Below, in pieces: positions 1 through 13,911 of a stretch of 64,000 nt of DNA. Below the pieces are notes generated by a model, which was given only the letters and a program-made list of their open reading frames with translations, was not told where the DNA came from and ran no database searches. Numbering within the stretch: the first letter of the stretch is position 1; the number at the start of each line of letters is the position of its first letter. The position numbers and the translations under genes were made by a program. Source of the DNA: Pardosa pseudoannulata (Eukaryota; Arthropoda; Arachnida; Araneae; Lycosidae); assembly GCA_032207245.1 (NCBI GenBank), contig CM063502.1:42332162-42396161 (forward strand), read 5' to 3'.

Positions 1-1404
1 ATTTAAACTTCTCAAATTTGTTTGAAAAACATTTTTTTAGTTGCGAATCAAGGTTTAAAAAAAACAAATGCTACCACTTAATGTTATGCCCATTTATAAA
101 AAAACAAATTACATTGCAGAATTTTCCTTTTTTAAGGGGACATAGTAGTTTTCCAACTGAAAAGTATTCATTATAACAGCCTATTATTAATTCAACTTTA
201 AAAAAAAGGCCTCCTCTGTTTAGAATAATATTTTGCCAGGATAATTAATAAGCCTAGCATTATAAAAATTATGTAGATTTGTTATATGAAACAATACATT
301 TTTAAAATACTTATAACATATAAACAAGCAAAAAATAAAAATCCACTTGCTCACAAAAAACTTTGAAATATGTAAATTAGAAAGAATGTTTTTTATTAAA
401 TAGAAATTACCTTTTTGATTTTTTGATTCTGTGTACCTTGGTTATGTAGTTACAAGCATTATATTTCATTTTATAACATGCAAAAACCCATTTTTTATAG
501 TTTCCAATTTCTAAATGTTTTTATTTTAAAATATCAGATACATTTAAAGATTAAAAATTTCAGAATAAGAACGATATTTATTTTCAATTCGATATAAAAA
601 TTTGGTTTCTAATACACATGTCTCAAAAGTTTTTTTAAGTAAATATTTTTTTTATTTGGTGTATATATTCCAGGTTTTTTTAAATAAAATATGCTACTTC
701 AAAATAACGAAGGTAAAGATGTTTTTACAGTTAGAGCGTAATCAAAGAACTTAAACCTAAAAATTGTAGAACTTCTCATTGTATGATGGATCAAAATCAG
801 TTTGCAATAATAAAGATTTTAAGTCCCAAAAGGTAATATGTCCCCTGAAAGCGTTTGATACATTTTAACTAAGTGAAAATTATCTTTATTCTCAACTTTT
901 TATGACATAAATTATGTATGTAGTAACGGATAGTTTTACTGACCGGTAAAATTTTACTCAGTGGTAAGCTAGCTTTATTTTTTCATTTGTAGCATAAAAA
1001 GTTCTTAGATATAAGAAAATATTCAATAAATGCTAGTTCAATAAATGCTAATTCTCTCCTTGCGCACAACATTGACCATTTATTTTTCTCAATATACAAA
1101 ATTCAGTTGAAATTAAATCAATAGAACGTCACTTTTAAATAAAAAGTTCTATCGTGATAGTTTGGAGATAAATATTTCAATTAATACTAAAGTTTTCGTT
1201 ATTAGTTTGCATGTTAATTTGTAGATATATTTAAACATGTCTTTTCTCTGAACAATGTATAAGTTTCCTTTCATATTTCATCATTTCAAAGTTATATATC
1301 ATTAATTCTAACTAAAAAAATTGTTTATATTCACAAGTATACAGGCATACAAATTTATTTCATATTAACAGAGATATCACGTGTAGAGTAATGCAATACA
1401 ATTC

Positions 1405-1945
1405 GAAGATTGAAATAAAGGACTCGATAAAATTATTATTTAAAAACTTTTCGTGGATAATCTTCCAAAACTCAATTCATTGGTATATAATAGTTTTTGT
1501 TTATTTTTAATTCCCTCTTTTATACAATAACAAAATAATTAGTGTTATAAAGATCTTTAATTATTTTGTTCAAATTTTAAAAAACCTATTTTGCTATTTT
1601 AATTTTCTACGTTCTGTTTGTTCTTTCAATTAAAATATACAAATCAACCCCAGAAATTCATCTTATAACACAGGAATTTGAAATATTTTAAACAGCTCAA
1701 TCTTTGTTATTAACTAAACTACGCATAGCTTTTCATACTGGTACATCTGCCCTACTCAAAATATTTTCTAAAAATTCACAAATTATGGAAGTGCGGCCCT
1801 CGACAGTTCATAAGGTTTCTAATATGTCCTTAAAATTTCGAAGCCCCTGTTAAAAAAGTAGCTATGAAATACCACCAAAGTTTATGTAATTTGAAAACGT
1901 ACTTTTGGTAACGACTTTTTTATTTTTTGATTTAATGTATGTACT
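1405..1945. repeat. Diverged dispersed repeat, copy 1 (hAT-like family?)
   Basis: This block matches 4925-5450 over about 500 bases with many substitutions and small indels. Shared landmarks include the run tttgttattaactaaacta, catctgccctactcaaa, and a gcggcccTcgaca / gcggaccTtgaca segment near the right end. Copy 1 lacks the GC-rich left end seen at 4692 in copy 2. Function is unknown; it is probably the remains of a DNA transposon or MITE. Confidence 0.7.
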
Positions 1946-3499
1946 AATTTTTTAAACGTATAAATGTTTTTGTGTGGTCGTACTAGTACTAGTATTTGCC
2001 TTATTTAAAAAAATCTCAAATGTCTGTTAAATGTTATGAATGTAGAATTTAGTCAAGGCTACTATTATTTAAAATTAAGTGATATTTTCGTCTCTGCCTT
2101 TTAATAAGAATCTTTATTTAAACCTAGAAAACAATACTAGGATGAGCCTGAGCTTCATTTTGTAATAAAATTAAAGGGCGGTAACTTGTTTCGAACTAAT
2201 GAATAGTTCACCAGTAAAGTGGGAAGAGTAATCATCAGTATGAAATAGTCCCAAATGAATGGCTATCCAACACTTTGATAAAAATGAAGAAAGAGTCGGA
2301 AAATTCTATTAGGAAGGAGTGGGAAGCATTAGCTCATGAAACATAAAAGGAGGTGGGAAGGGAGACGGAATTTGTGACCGCACCTTCCGTTGGGGAATTA
2401 CCGATAACGTGGTATATGAAAGACGATAAAATGGAACCAAGAAGACATAATTACAAAAAGAAAATAAGGATAAAAGGGTAACTTCAAAAGTTCCGAAAAA
2501 GAAGAAAATGGAAATTAAAGAATCACATATATGAGCATATATTTTTTCCTGGCAGCAGATATAGATAAAGACCACCGAGTGTAGGTAGAGAAAAACTGCT
2601 CCATTAACTCCTTATCAAGCAACAAGGTAGTAGAGGGAAATTTTTTCCTGTTGGTGAACTCCACTTCCCAGTTTTCAAAAATGATCTGCTTATCGTATTT
2701 ATTGCAATAGCTGTATTTGTCATATGGAATTCAAACTATGTCTAAAATGAGCATCAAATGGAATTGTAGATATAAAATGCATGATTATAAATCTTGCCCC
2801 AAATCTTGCTGGAAATTTTATAAAAATAAAAACAAATTAAGTTATCAGACAGCAAAATTCTTCAGGATGATAATTACCTCTTTTAATTAGCCAATGACTT
2901 CTTATTTTACGATGTAACTTCAAGACTTATTCTTAAGAAGACTAAACTTTCAAAATAACGCGTCGTCCAGCACAGGTATCTGATTGCAGCTATTGAGCGT
3001 ACCGAGATGAATGATTAGAGAATATACAGTTACTCACATTAATCCAATATGACCTTTAGTAGCCGAGCCACAGTCGCTGAAATGAGTACGTTCATGAGAT
3101 TTTTGTACCTTTAGTGACAGTGACAACAAGCTATAACTTGAACATGTGTATGTGAAGTTTTACTACAAAATTGACAAAACTTTTACGTAGGCGTATTAAA
3201 AATCATAATCAAGAATACAAGAAAACCGTATGAGTCCGATGCAGTGAATTAAATTAAAATTTTAAAAGGATAGAATTGTAGAAGGGAAGATACCAGTCAA
3301 TGAAAAAGATGATGTTTGTTATGTGGCATGTGTTTGAAAGGATGTCCATAATGGATTTTTATGTCGTATACTATACAAATATATAAACCACTTTGAAAAA
3401 ACGTCAATTGTAAACCATACACGGCAGCAAATTCTGAAGAATGTGGAAAAAGGATTGCGTGGAAAACCAGAAAATTCGTTGCAGGAGGCTTTTTAAAAA

Positions 3500-3540
3500 T
3501 TAGAGTAACCTTAGGTGCGGTGTACCTAAGGTTACACTAA
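3500..3540. repeat. Near-perfect hairpin palindrome
   Basis: Arms ttagagtaaccttaggt and acctaaggttacactaa pair with one mismatch over 17 bases around a 7-base loop (gcggtgt). It may be two abutting transposon ends; no host element was identified. Confidence 0.75.
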
Positions 3541-4691
3541 TATTCCAGTATATAGGTAGAAAGTACTTAATTTTTAAATTAATTTATACATATTTTATCA
3601 TCAACATCTCGACTATTTTAACACACTACGTTTTAACGCACCATGTGAGGTTTGACATTACAAGTTAAAGTTTTAAATCTAACTACTTAAACTAACGGTC
3701 TGGAGAGCTTTTCATGTGAATTGAGTTGATATCTGTCTGCTAGTTTCACAAATTAACCTGCATGTACGAAGAGTGGTATAAACTATTTTCAAATGAGAAG
3801 TGTGTACAAAATTAATAAAACAAAATGTCTCACTATATTCATTTAACTTCCAAGATCTAAATTAATGCTTACTTTATTCAATATTTACATGCATCATTAG
3901 CCAATTTCAAATAGTCTGAACAAAAATTTTCCCTTTTTTAATTCGTATTAAACATTTGACTTTTAGACCGATGGTGAGCTAATCATTAGCGTGAAATCAG
4001 TAGTAAAAAAGTAGTCGTAAAAAAGTAGACTAATTTTATTTTCTTCATATATATATATATTACATGCTGACTGTTTAACAAATTATGTGTTACTTTTAAT
4101 AAATATATTGAAATTTTTTATTTTTTATATCTATGGCAATTTACAGTGTTCACATTCCAAATATTAACGAAATTGAATAAATGCATACCAAATTAAATAT
4201 AATAAAAGAATTTATCTCATACAAAATTACATGCCAAAAAACCTAAAAGTAGGTATCGGTTGATTTTGTATATCACAGACACAAAGACATGTAAGAATTT
4301 TTACTCTTTTTCTGAATGTGTTATTTTAAAAAACCAACGAAAGTTCAGTTTTTTTTATAACTCTTCTTTTTTCAATTAAAGAGTTTCTCTCGCAGCATAA
4401 GAGAAGAATTCCTTACTTTCTCGTACTCTTCCCTTTTTCCACCGGAAATTATACCTGGCCTAAGGGCTGTACTCGTTGGATCGCGTGGTGAAATGGAGTG
4501 TTTCTTACTTCAGAAAATGACATGAATAGTCTAATACTGCTCTCTCTCTTCTCTCTATCAGCTAGAATTTTTTTTCGGGGAACCTTTCTTATTTTTAATC
4601 TTCGAGTGAACCCTAGGGGTGTGAGTATGATCATGTCTTAAGTATATGATGAAATCTTGTCTTTTCAGGTATTATTTTTCACTCCCTAAAA

Positions 4692-5450
4692 CAGCGGTTT
4701 TCAAATAGCAACCCGTCGGCCGCATGTGGCCCACAAGGCTAATTTTGCGGCCCATGAAAATATAAAAAAAATATTTTATACTTTTGTAGTTTTTTTTAGA
4801 AATTCAGTAAATATCAGTTGATATAGATGATCATCCAGAATAGTCGCAGTAAATCATTATTTTAAAACATTATACTGATTACATCTTCAGTTTTACTTCA
4901 TCCATGGGTATTTTTTTGTCCTTTGTCAATATTAATTCAAATAAACTGACACTTTTCATGGATCGTCTTCCAAAATTCAATTCTTTGGGATATAATAGTC
5001 TCTGTTTATATTTAATTCCATTTTTTATTCAATAACAAAATAATTAGTGTAATAAAAATCTTTAATTATTTTATTCAAATTTTAAAAGCTATTTTGCTAT
5101 TTTAAGTTTCTACGTTGTCATGTTTTTCCATTTAAAATATACAAATGGACCCCAGAAGTTCATCTTATAACACAGAGATTTTAAACAATTTAAATGGCTC
5201 AATCTTTGTTATTAACTAAACTACGCATACCTTTTCATACTGGTGCATCTGCCCTACTCAAATATTTCCGAAAATTTAACAAATGTGGAAATGCGGACCT
5301 TGACAATTCATAAGGTTTCTAATGTGTCCTTAAAGTTCGAAGTACCTGTTTAAAAAAAAAAAAAGCAGCTATGAAATACCCCAAAAGTTTATGTACTTTA
5401 GAAAAGTACTTATGATAACGAGCTTTTTATTTTTTGGTTTTATTTACAAA
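4692..5450. mobile_element. hAT-like non-autonomous element remnant, copy 2
   Basis: The left end, cagcggttttcaaa followed by cggccgcatgtggccc and gcggcccatgaaa, resembles the terminal inverted repeats of hAT/ZBED-type transposons (CAGCGGTTCTCAA... with GGCCGC motifs). The interior from 4925 is homologous to 1405-1945. I could not find the matching right terminal repeat or an 8-bp target duplication, so the right boundary is only where homology fades. No transposase frame is present. Confidence 0.45.
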
Positions 5451-5660
5451 CTTTTGTGCAGAATTAAATGAAACTGGATTGAAAATATTAAAGTATTATG
5501 TTATGGAGATAATACCTACTCTAATGTAGATTTTAAAAGTATATTTGCTAATAACGCTTTTCGATGTTAATTAATTGTCCTTTCATATTGTAATACTTAA
5601 ATAACTTTTAACTTTAATTTTTGAAAGGTACGTGCAGTCTCCCTAGCTTCAGCTCAATTG

Positions 5661-5830
5661 TAGCCGAACGATGGGTTAGGGTGCTGGCCTTCGGTATCGC
5701 AGTTCGTGGGTTCGAATCCCACTGTGGCATGGATGTTCGCAGCCGTTCGGAATCGGCTCTAAGCTGTAGGTCCAGGTCTCATTAGCCCTCATGTTGCAGA
5801 AAGTATACCGTAGCACTCCAAACCATCAGC
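5661..5830 (+). mobile_element. tRNA-derived SINE, copy 1
   Basis: A pol III A-box-like segment (tgggttagggtgctgg) and a B box (GGTTCGAATCC, 5709-5719) lie 35-40 bases apart. They are followed by a body containing cagccgttcggaatcggct, ctgtaggtccaggtctcatt and gtagcactccaaacca. The same body occurs at 32469-32655 and, reversed, at 18317-18475, which defines a dispersed family. The tRNA-like head is degenerate and would not fold as a working tRNA. A possible short flanking repeat (aattgta) is too weak to call a target duplication. Confidence 0.82.
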
Positions 5831-8800
5831 AAAATTGTAACAAAACTTAGAAGTACATAATCATTCTTCAATGTTGGAATCTTTTGTTTCAAATAACCCC
5901 TATATAGTTTATTTTTCTGGAAATTTCTCTATTCCTGGACCAAACATTACCACTGAACCGAGACAAAATACCAAATTTGAAGCTTGCAATTCCTGGAAAA
6001 CATTTGTTATCATTCTCTAATATTCGAAATATTAGCAAAATTTTCTTTCTTAAAATTAAATATAAACTCCCCTTATTTGTTACTGTTTTAATACCTTTGA
6101 CGAAAAATAGTTCATATCTAATTTTTTATTCATTCTATATTTATTCTAATTTATTCATTATATCTTTAAAGATAAATATATTAATCATTTGTCTTTAACT
6201 GTAGAATTAACAAAATTTAAATTATTTTACTCATTTAAATATCGCTCCTGAAAAATTAAGTTCATATGTTTATGCATTTTTTTTAGAAATTTCAGTCTAT
6301 GATAATTGCACAATAATTGATAATATCTAATTTGGTATCATAACAGGTTCATTAGTTTTTGGGGATATGTCAACTTATAGACATTACACAGAGAAGTTTT
6401 AATTCCTCAAAATATTACTAATTATTAACTATGTTTTATCTCTTCTTATAAAATATTATTAACTTTTGATTTTTTTGATTAAAAAGGAATGGATTTGAAC
6501 TGTTTAATACTTATATGGAAATAATAATCTGTCCATGGTTGACTTTTAAATGACATTACAAACAATAGATTTCATTCTGTAGTATTCTTACCTCAAAACC
6601 GCCCACATAAGTACACTTTTTAGAAAAAAATCATGATTTTCCGACTGTAATATCTCTGAGTGATCTGAAAGCAACACGAAAAATGAAATAAAAATGACGA
6701 TTTTTAATAAAATATTGTACATCTGGAAAAGTCTAGGTCAGTTTGCTACAAAACGAACATGACAAAATCAGATGCGTTCCAAAATTAATTTGTTCAAAGG
6801 AATTTGAAATGTTATTAAAAAAGGAAAATGATGTATAACCATTTAATTTCTAGTGATAAATTATTGTGCCAACTAGGAACTCGCTGAGTTTTTTGTATTT
6901 ATTTTTCTTTAGTGTTAAAAATTTTTCTTTTTTAACATCTTGAACTGATTTCTGAAATATTGGTGTGATTAATGGCAAAATTTTGATTGGAAATGTAAGA
7001 CTTTAAGTCTAGAGGGAATGATACAATAGAATTGAATGTTATTGCTGTGATTTCATTTTCAAGGTTTTGATCTTTCAGGGGTTTGAAAAATTCTTTTCGG
7101 ACATATTAAAGTTCTTCGAATGATTTTCTAAATAAAATGAAGATATTTTGGAAACTAAGATCTGCTCAAGCATCTAGAAATTATTTATGAAACCTAAATC
7201 TATGGTATAAATATTGCTGGTCTTCGAATGGAAATTTTCCGGTATTTTACTCTAAATATGAGAAAATATTTCTGTAACTTGAAAATGTAATTCATTTCTA
7301 CTGAAATACAATACCAGAATAAATATTTTGGGCTTACATATAAAACCTTAAACAAATGCTATCCTTCAATAATTTTGACTAAGTCAAAGTAGGAAATAGC
7401 TGTATAGTTTTTAGAAAATTTTAGATATTATAAAGTTACCTTAATCTGTAAGTTAATTATGATGTAAAATTAATTAAAATTTATATCTGTTGCAGTTTAT
7501 TTATAACGTTTATATTTATTAAAATTTGGGAACTTTCAGTGAATTATATGCAAATAAAAATTATCCTTATCTAACAAAATATGCATTTTTAAAGATGATT
7601 TAATGACACTTTTTTAATACAATAATGCAAAATAATGATTTTATTGAAATTTGAAAAATAATTCTCGAGTTAAATAAGTTAAAATAGTTATAATATTCTC
7701 TTCTCTATCAGATAACTGTTTTTAAAAAATCTGAAAGGGCAGGTATATATTGCAAAAGCGTATGATAAAATCATTTTCAGATCGGCAATCGCAGTATGAA
7801 CGAAAATCCAATAGCATTCAAAAGCAGAATTTGAACGCTTAGGTCTTGCAAATTTCTGTTGCCTAAAGACGTTTTCTAGATGTTCATAACGTTAGTTTTG
7901 GATCTAAATGAAGTGAAGTGAGCATGTCCGTGAAGATGAATGCTACATGTTAAGTTGTAAAGTACCAGCAACTATATCAGCTTTTTTTCCCTTATAACTT
8001 TGCATCTCTGTCTTAATCCAGCTCATTATTTTCTTACAGCTAATAGTAAATATAGGGAATTTTTGGCATGGCCATATTGGTTTCTCAATCATAGAAATGA
8101 TATTAAATTTTATTTATATTACTTCAGTATGTCCCTAATATTGCCAGCTATCTGTGAAAAATTGTAATATACTGTATCATTATCCGAAATGTATTCAACA
8201 TTGCAAAGCGTTGTTATTTTAAACATTTCAGTAGTACTGCATTTTGTTTCTTATATGGGTATTACATACCATCGATTCATTTATAGTACGTTAATTATAG
8301 GAAACTATTACTTAAAATTAGAAGATAAACACTCAAAAGATTAGATTATTTTAAAGGTGCATTAGTTTTCTAAAATAGTACGTAATAGAAAAATTAGGCA
8401 TTAAACAATGTTATTGGTTATTTAATATCAAAATTACTTATTTAATATCAAAACATTTGTAATTCTTATCTGAGCATTTTCCTATACTTTAAACAAGCTA
8501 GTTTTTATATTTCATCTAGTAAACGTCAAAAAAGAAATATAAAATAAGTCCTTCAAGCAGAATAAAAAGAGTTTATATTAAAAATTCAATGCATGAAAAT
8601 TATAAAACTAACCCTGTCCATAAATATACTGACTGAGATAAGTTTTGAAATAATATTTCAATTTCTATGAGTTTTTTAAATTTTATATGAATTTTCTGAT
8701 AGTGTTTATTACTTCTGATAAATTATTTTAAATATATTTTATTCACATTTTAAGGCACAAACATTACTTTCAAGAAAATGCATTATAACAGATACGAGGC

Positions 8801-11800
8801 TTATACTTTTGCCCCTCGCTTTTAATTTAAAACAGGGTAGCTAACATGTTTTAAATAATTTATGGTTTTAATTTAGTGCTTCTGTATGCGAAATGACGCT
8901 AGAGTGAAATATTAATTTATGAAGTGAATAAAGGTTTAAATATTGTGATATATGTGTTGCGTAAGTATTCTTGAGCATATACCTTTGTTATATTTCATTC
9001 ATCATACGAATATTTATCATCTTTAACCCAAATTTTAAACTCTCAGAAACTATAAAGTTATTTTGATGCTCATGTTTGTTTTAAAGTCATTAAATGCATT
9101 TTCGCATAATTTTCCGACAAAAGTAAGTTAGAAGTGTTAAACTTTCTAACCTAGTGTACTTTGTCTGGCTCCAACGACTCGCATCACCTTTTACGCTGGT
9201 ACTTAACATCCTACTTTAGGATTTCGTCAATAGATTTTCAGTTTAGAAGTTATACCATGAGGTATTTTAATAACTAAATTCTGCATTAACACATTAGCTC
9301 CCAAGGATCATAATGATTATAGTGAAAAAGTAATTTGTAAAGTTTTTGTTTCCTTGAAGCGATTGTTCAATTTTGATGAAAGTAGAAGTAGATACCAGTT
9401 CTCTGAATAATCCCTGAAATTTTTAAGTGTCATTTATAATTCTAACATTTTATAATTTTTAGGCCTTCTATATGAATTTACTTTTGAAGAAGGCCCGTCG
9501 GCTAAATGCATGGTTAAACTTTTCTTTGCAGAACTCTTCCCATATGATAGGAAATAAATGACTTATCTCATGAATTTTTATGACATCCTATGATACTTAA
9601 AATGACATTTAATTACTAATAAAAACGTCCTGTAATTTTAAAGTTTTTTAAATTTTCACATTTTGTTTTACTTCCATGTGTCTCTAAGAGCTTTTACGTT
9701 AGATATTTACCAGTATATTGTCAGCAAAAATTATCCGGGAGTTAATTGATTAAGGGAGAGTGTAAAATCTTAACTAAACTGTATTTAGTACATGATTAAT
9801 TAACCCTCAATATTTAATCATTATAGTTAATTTAAAATGGTTCATAATTTTAATAAATTTAATCTCTTAGTTCTGATAAATTTAAAAAATAGATTATGGT
9901 CAGACAAAGCAAACAACTTTATGAATATTTTCATGCCTCGATAATCTGAAGATAAGAAAATTTCCACGAAAAAATATTTCAAAATATTGTGTCTAAAGGT
10001 TTAAAGTGTACTTGGGGAAACAAGGAAAAAATAAATATTATGTCATTTCTGATAGCCACTATAAGTAAAAGCTGTAATTTAATAGTATGTGTTTTTTTAA
10101 CTTAATGATAAATGTCAAACTTAATATGCAGTAGATATAAAGGAATATTCATCTGTTTAGCTGAAAAGGGAAAAATGATTTTCAACATTTAGTTAACACA
10201 GAATAAAAAAGCATCGTCACGGCAGTACAACAATTCTTTTGTGCATTTGAAAGACTGAATCAGCAACAATAAAGTGATTTACCAGGCGAATTTAACTTAT
10301 ATTAGCAGTGTAACTTCCCCGAGTTTAGTAAAGTGCAAATCATACTGAAAATCTTTCTTCACATTTAAGATCGGATTTAATTTCCAATATATAGATTTCT
10401 ATTTCATGTGTTCGAAGTTTTTGCTCGATGAGTTTATAGACCAACAGAGCATGAAATAATTCACATTACAATATATTAAGAACAGTTGACACAACAAAAT
10501 CCGGATGGGTTGGCTTAACATTTCAGAATCTCATCAACTTGTTCTCATAGCAGAATTTCAACTGAAAACGTGAAGATAAGTGATTCCAGAACAATTTTTT
10601 ATAATTGGTTAAGACAACAACACAAATGAACCAGAACATCTGTAAACAATAATGCAAAAACTGAATCATTGACTTACGAAATCGAATGAGTTGTCTTTAA
10701 GTATTAAGATCCTTTTACTCTTAATGATTAAAACATATATATACTGCCACATAGTCGAAATATATATTTTATTTGATCTCGTGCAGAGAATTAGTAATTT
10801 AGATTGAGTAGATAGTAAGATAGTAATTCATTTCTTATAATTTTTTTTTATTTTATCAATAACAAACTAGCATACAAATTTGAAAACCAGAAGTACTTAT
10901 ATTTTGTCTTTAATCAAAGTTCTTCATTAAAATAAATTACATCCGGACGAATATATTTTCAAGATAAAGACCTTTTACTCTAAAATCTTCAACTGAAGAC
11001 AGAATTTAAGTTGCAAATGAACGCACTCAAAATGAAAATTTGAGTTGTTTCATTAATTAAGTTGAGTTTGGTAAAGTAAGTTATTAAACTCATCTTTTAT
11101 GTGTGAGCTATATAATATTTCCTACTTTTCTTTTTCCCAATACACCAGATGATTTGATTTTATAAAATTTATGTCAGCTGGAAATGAGTTTGTCAAAGTT
11201 TTGAAGTCGGCCTCCTTTCAAATCGATAAAAGGATGAAACTCTTTTAATGACATAGTTTCTAGCAATAAACTATTCTACCTCTGTGAAAATATAGATCGA
11301 GGAATTAAGAAATAAAACTAAATAATCCCTGTTAAGTGGAATATATATTCTACTGTGAATAAAAATAGTTTGATTAGAAAAGAAAAAAGCAGCCAGTTTA
11401 AATAAATTTTCTATTTAATTTTAACATTTTCTTTGGAGCATTATAAAAATAAATCCCCGATTTTATATTTTTACATACATTTTGATTAACTTTATGCATT
11501 AGAATTCTGATATCAAAATTAAGTTTATAAAACTAAAAATACCATTCCTTTGATTTACAGAAAACTTTGAAAGAAATGAAAATGCCTGATATGTGCTTTC
11601 TTACTTGAACAGTGAAAAACTCTAACTTTAAAAAAAAACTCTAATTTATGTCAAGCAAGTATTTAATAGAAATGATACATTCTTTTTCCTGTTTATAGTA
11701 AAGGTTTAACTAATATTAAAGCATAATAATATCGTTGTTCAGTAGAAGATATCTATAATCGAAGTATTAAGTCCATTTTGTTTTAGATTTGTTCTACATA

Positions 11801-12415
11801 ATATATTTCCATTTACATTATCTATAAAAAGTAACTTGACTACATTACTTAAGTAATCTCTATAGTAGGAGAATTATTACTTCCAATTATGAAGCGTGTA
11901 ATAACTAGATATAAATTTTTAATTATAATTTTACGTCTACTTTAATCCTAGGACATTTCAATAACCGAATGTATAAAAGTTTTATCTCTGAAAATTAGTC
12001 TCTGCGATCTAACTACCTTCATCCTTTCCATTTTTCAAAATATTAGATGATACTTTTTCAAAACATTCTGTAGTGGGGTGTCAAAGTCTCTTATAAAATA
12101 AGTTTAAAGCAATGATTTAATTCCCGGATGAGATTTATGAATACCGTTTAATATAAAATATTAAATACAATTTAAAATATTGCATGATTCTTGATGGGCC
12201 TTCTTAGTCCCTTTATTTAATAAAATAATAAAAATAATTCTTGTAAACTTAACTACATTTTTTGTGATTTTCTCATTTTTTTCTATTTAAATTTATCGTG
12301 AAAGATATATTGCGAAAGTTTTCGGAAAATAACATGAAACATAAAGGGTTTTATGCCTGGTTTTAAGTCTAGAAGAGCAAGCTATAAATGATTATTTGAG
12401 AATCAAAGTACACGT

Positions 12416-12973
12416 GTGTTTCTAGTACTTTTGCTTATGCTAGTAACTTCTTTAGTCTTAAAGAAAACAGTAAGTATTTATGCTAATATCAGTGTATTCC
12501 AACTCAATGCAGGATCTAAGCCCAATAATATTAAATTGAGTAACCTGAGGAAGCTTAATAAACTAACAGAAGCGGCGTCTAACTTACGTAAGACTTATTA
12601 CGGTCCGATTTTAATTAAGTTCAATCCAATAAGGAGAAAACACTATAAAGATAAGCTGGAGACTACAAGTTAGAACATAGAGAAAATCATTTGGATACTT
12701 CAGGTGCGTGAAACCCATTCACACCTATGGGAGGATGTCCTGAGGTCTTTACGCTAATAGAAGAAAAACAATTGAAATTCTCCGTTTCAAATGTATACGG
12801 TTAGCCTAGAGAGATTGACATATAAAAGAGTTATGAGAATGGGCATAGTGAAAATTAAAAAAAAAAATTCCAATCCTAAGAAAAATTTGATCCCCAAAAA
12901 TTCTAAGCAAGATACCCTGCTAGAATTAACAAACAGAAAACAACATGAAATTGTGTGGAATGTTCCAAACTAG
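12416..12973 (+). other. Two adjacent short open frames of unknown origin
   Basis: Frames of 85 codons (12416-12673) and 60 codons (12791-12973) are rich in Lys and Asn. They sit in sequence that is less AT-rich than its surroundings. No domain is recognised, there is no splice or promoter context, and neither is called as a gene. They may be decayed transposon coding sequence. Confidence 0.2.
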
Positions 12974-13349
12974 TATACTTTGAATATATGCGAAAAACTT
13001 AAATTAATCACATAAAAAATTTACTTTTGCATATTTATTCTGCATAGTAACTATATTATTTTAATTTATAGGACTGCAAGTCACTTTTTTAATTTAAATT
13101 TGAAATCTTTCTAATTTTTAGATTTTTTTTCTTTATTTCTTTTATAATAAAATACAAGTTTTTACGAGCAAAACAATGCTACCTTACATTTCTAAAAAAT
13201 GTGTTAAAGAAAAAAAAATGGAGATCGTATCTTACTTAGATCATATACATAGATGTATAATTTATGTTTTACAAAATTAACATTGTTATATTAATTATAC
13301 TATGTTATATTAATTTACATTACTTATATTTATATGACATCTGAAATTC

Positions 13350-13911
13350 AGAGGAGAATCAACGCTAAAAAGAGATGCTTTTATGGGTTAAAGACGTATC
13401 TAATATCAAATTTAATTAAAAGGAAAACTAGACTATTAATTTATAAATGATTAATCAGACTCATAGTCACATACTCATCAGAAACTTGGACAGTGGCACA
13501 AAAAGGTGAAATGCTTTTGGAGTCTTTAAGCGGCTGATACTAAGAGCTATTTTTGGAGGAATACAAGTTGAGGGCGTTTGGCACAGATTCTCAAATTTAG
13601 AACTTTATCGTACCTTCCAAGAACCTGATATCAGGTTGACACCATTTGCTATTAAAATCCAATTAATCAAATGGGCTGGCCACATTATTAATATGAACAA
13701 ACAACGGGATACACAGAAAATATTTTTGGGCCTCTGCAACACGAACTAGGAGCTGACCCAATTTTAGATGGGTCGACTGCCTAGAAAGATATTTAGCCAC
13801 TTTAGGAGTTTTTAATTGGAACATAATGGTCAAGAATAGAGAGATCTAGAGGAAAATTCTTGGGAAAGTCGGGGCCCACACGGGGCTGTAGTACCACTAT
13901 AGAAGAAGATT
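13350..13911 (+). pseudogene. Decayed LINE (non-LTR retrotransposon) reverse transcriptase C-terminus
   Basis: Conceptual translation gives the 3'-terminal part of a non-LTR retrotransposon polymerase ORF across several frames. First come NAKKRCFYGLK, then YSSETWTVAQKGEMLLES, and after a 1-base frameshift near 13525 FKRLILRAIFGGIQVEGVW, TPFAIKIQLIKWAGHI and, in another frame, RWVDCLERYLATLG and KILGKVGAHTGL. The arrangement (YGSETW, an LRxIFG-like motif, WxGHIxRM, RWxDxxExDL) is the standard tail of arthropod LINE polymerases. In-frame stops and at least two frameshifts show it is dead. The upstream catalytic part (with the YADD motif) is absent, as expected for a 5'-truncated insertion. Confidence 0.85.

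Noticed and set aside
2309..2575. 88-codon minus-strand frame
   Set aside because: Hydrophobic and Phe-rich low-complexity translation with no domain; no splice or start context.
4449..4634. 61-codon minus-strand frame in slightly GC-richer sequence
   Set aside because: Basic peptide without a recognisable domain and immediately next to the hAT-like repeat; treated as chance.
12416..12973. Two Lys/Asn-rich frames as a host gene
   Set aside because: No recognisable domain, no supporting splice or promoter signals, and the region is near transposon debris; kept only as a low-confidence note.
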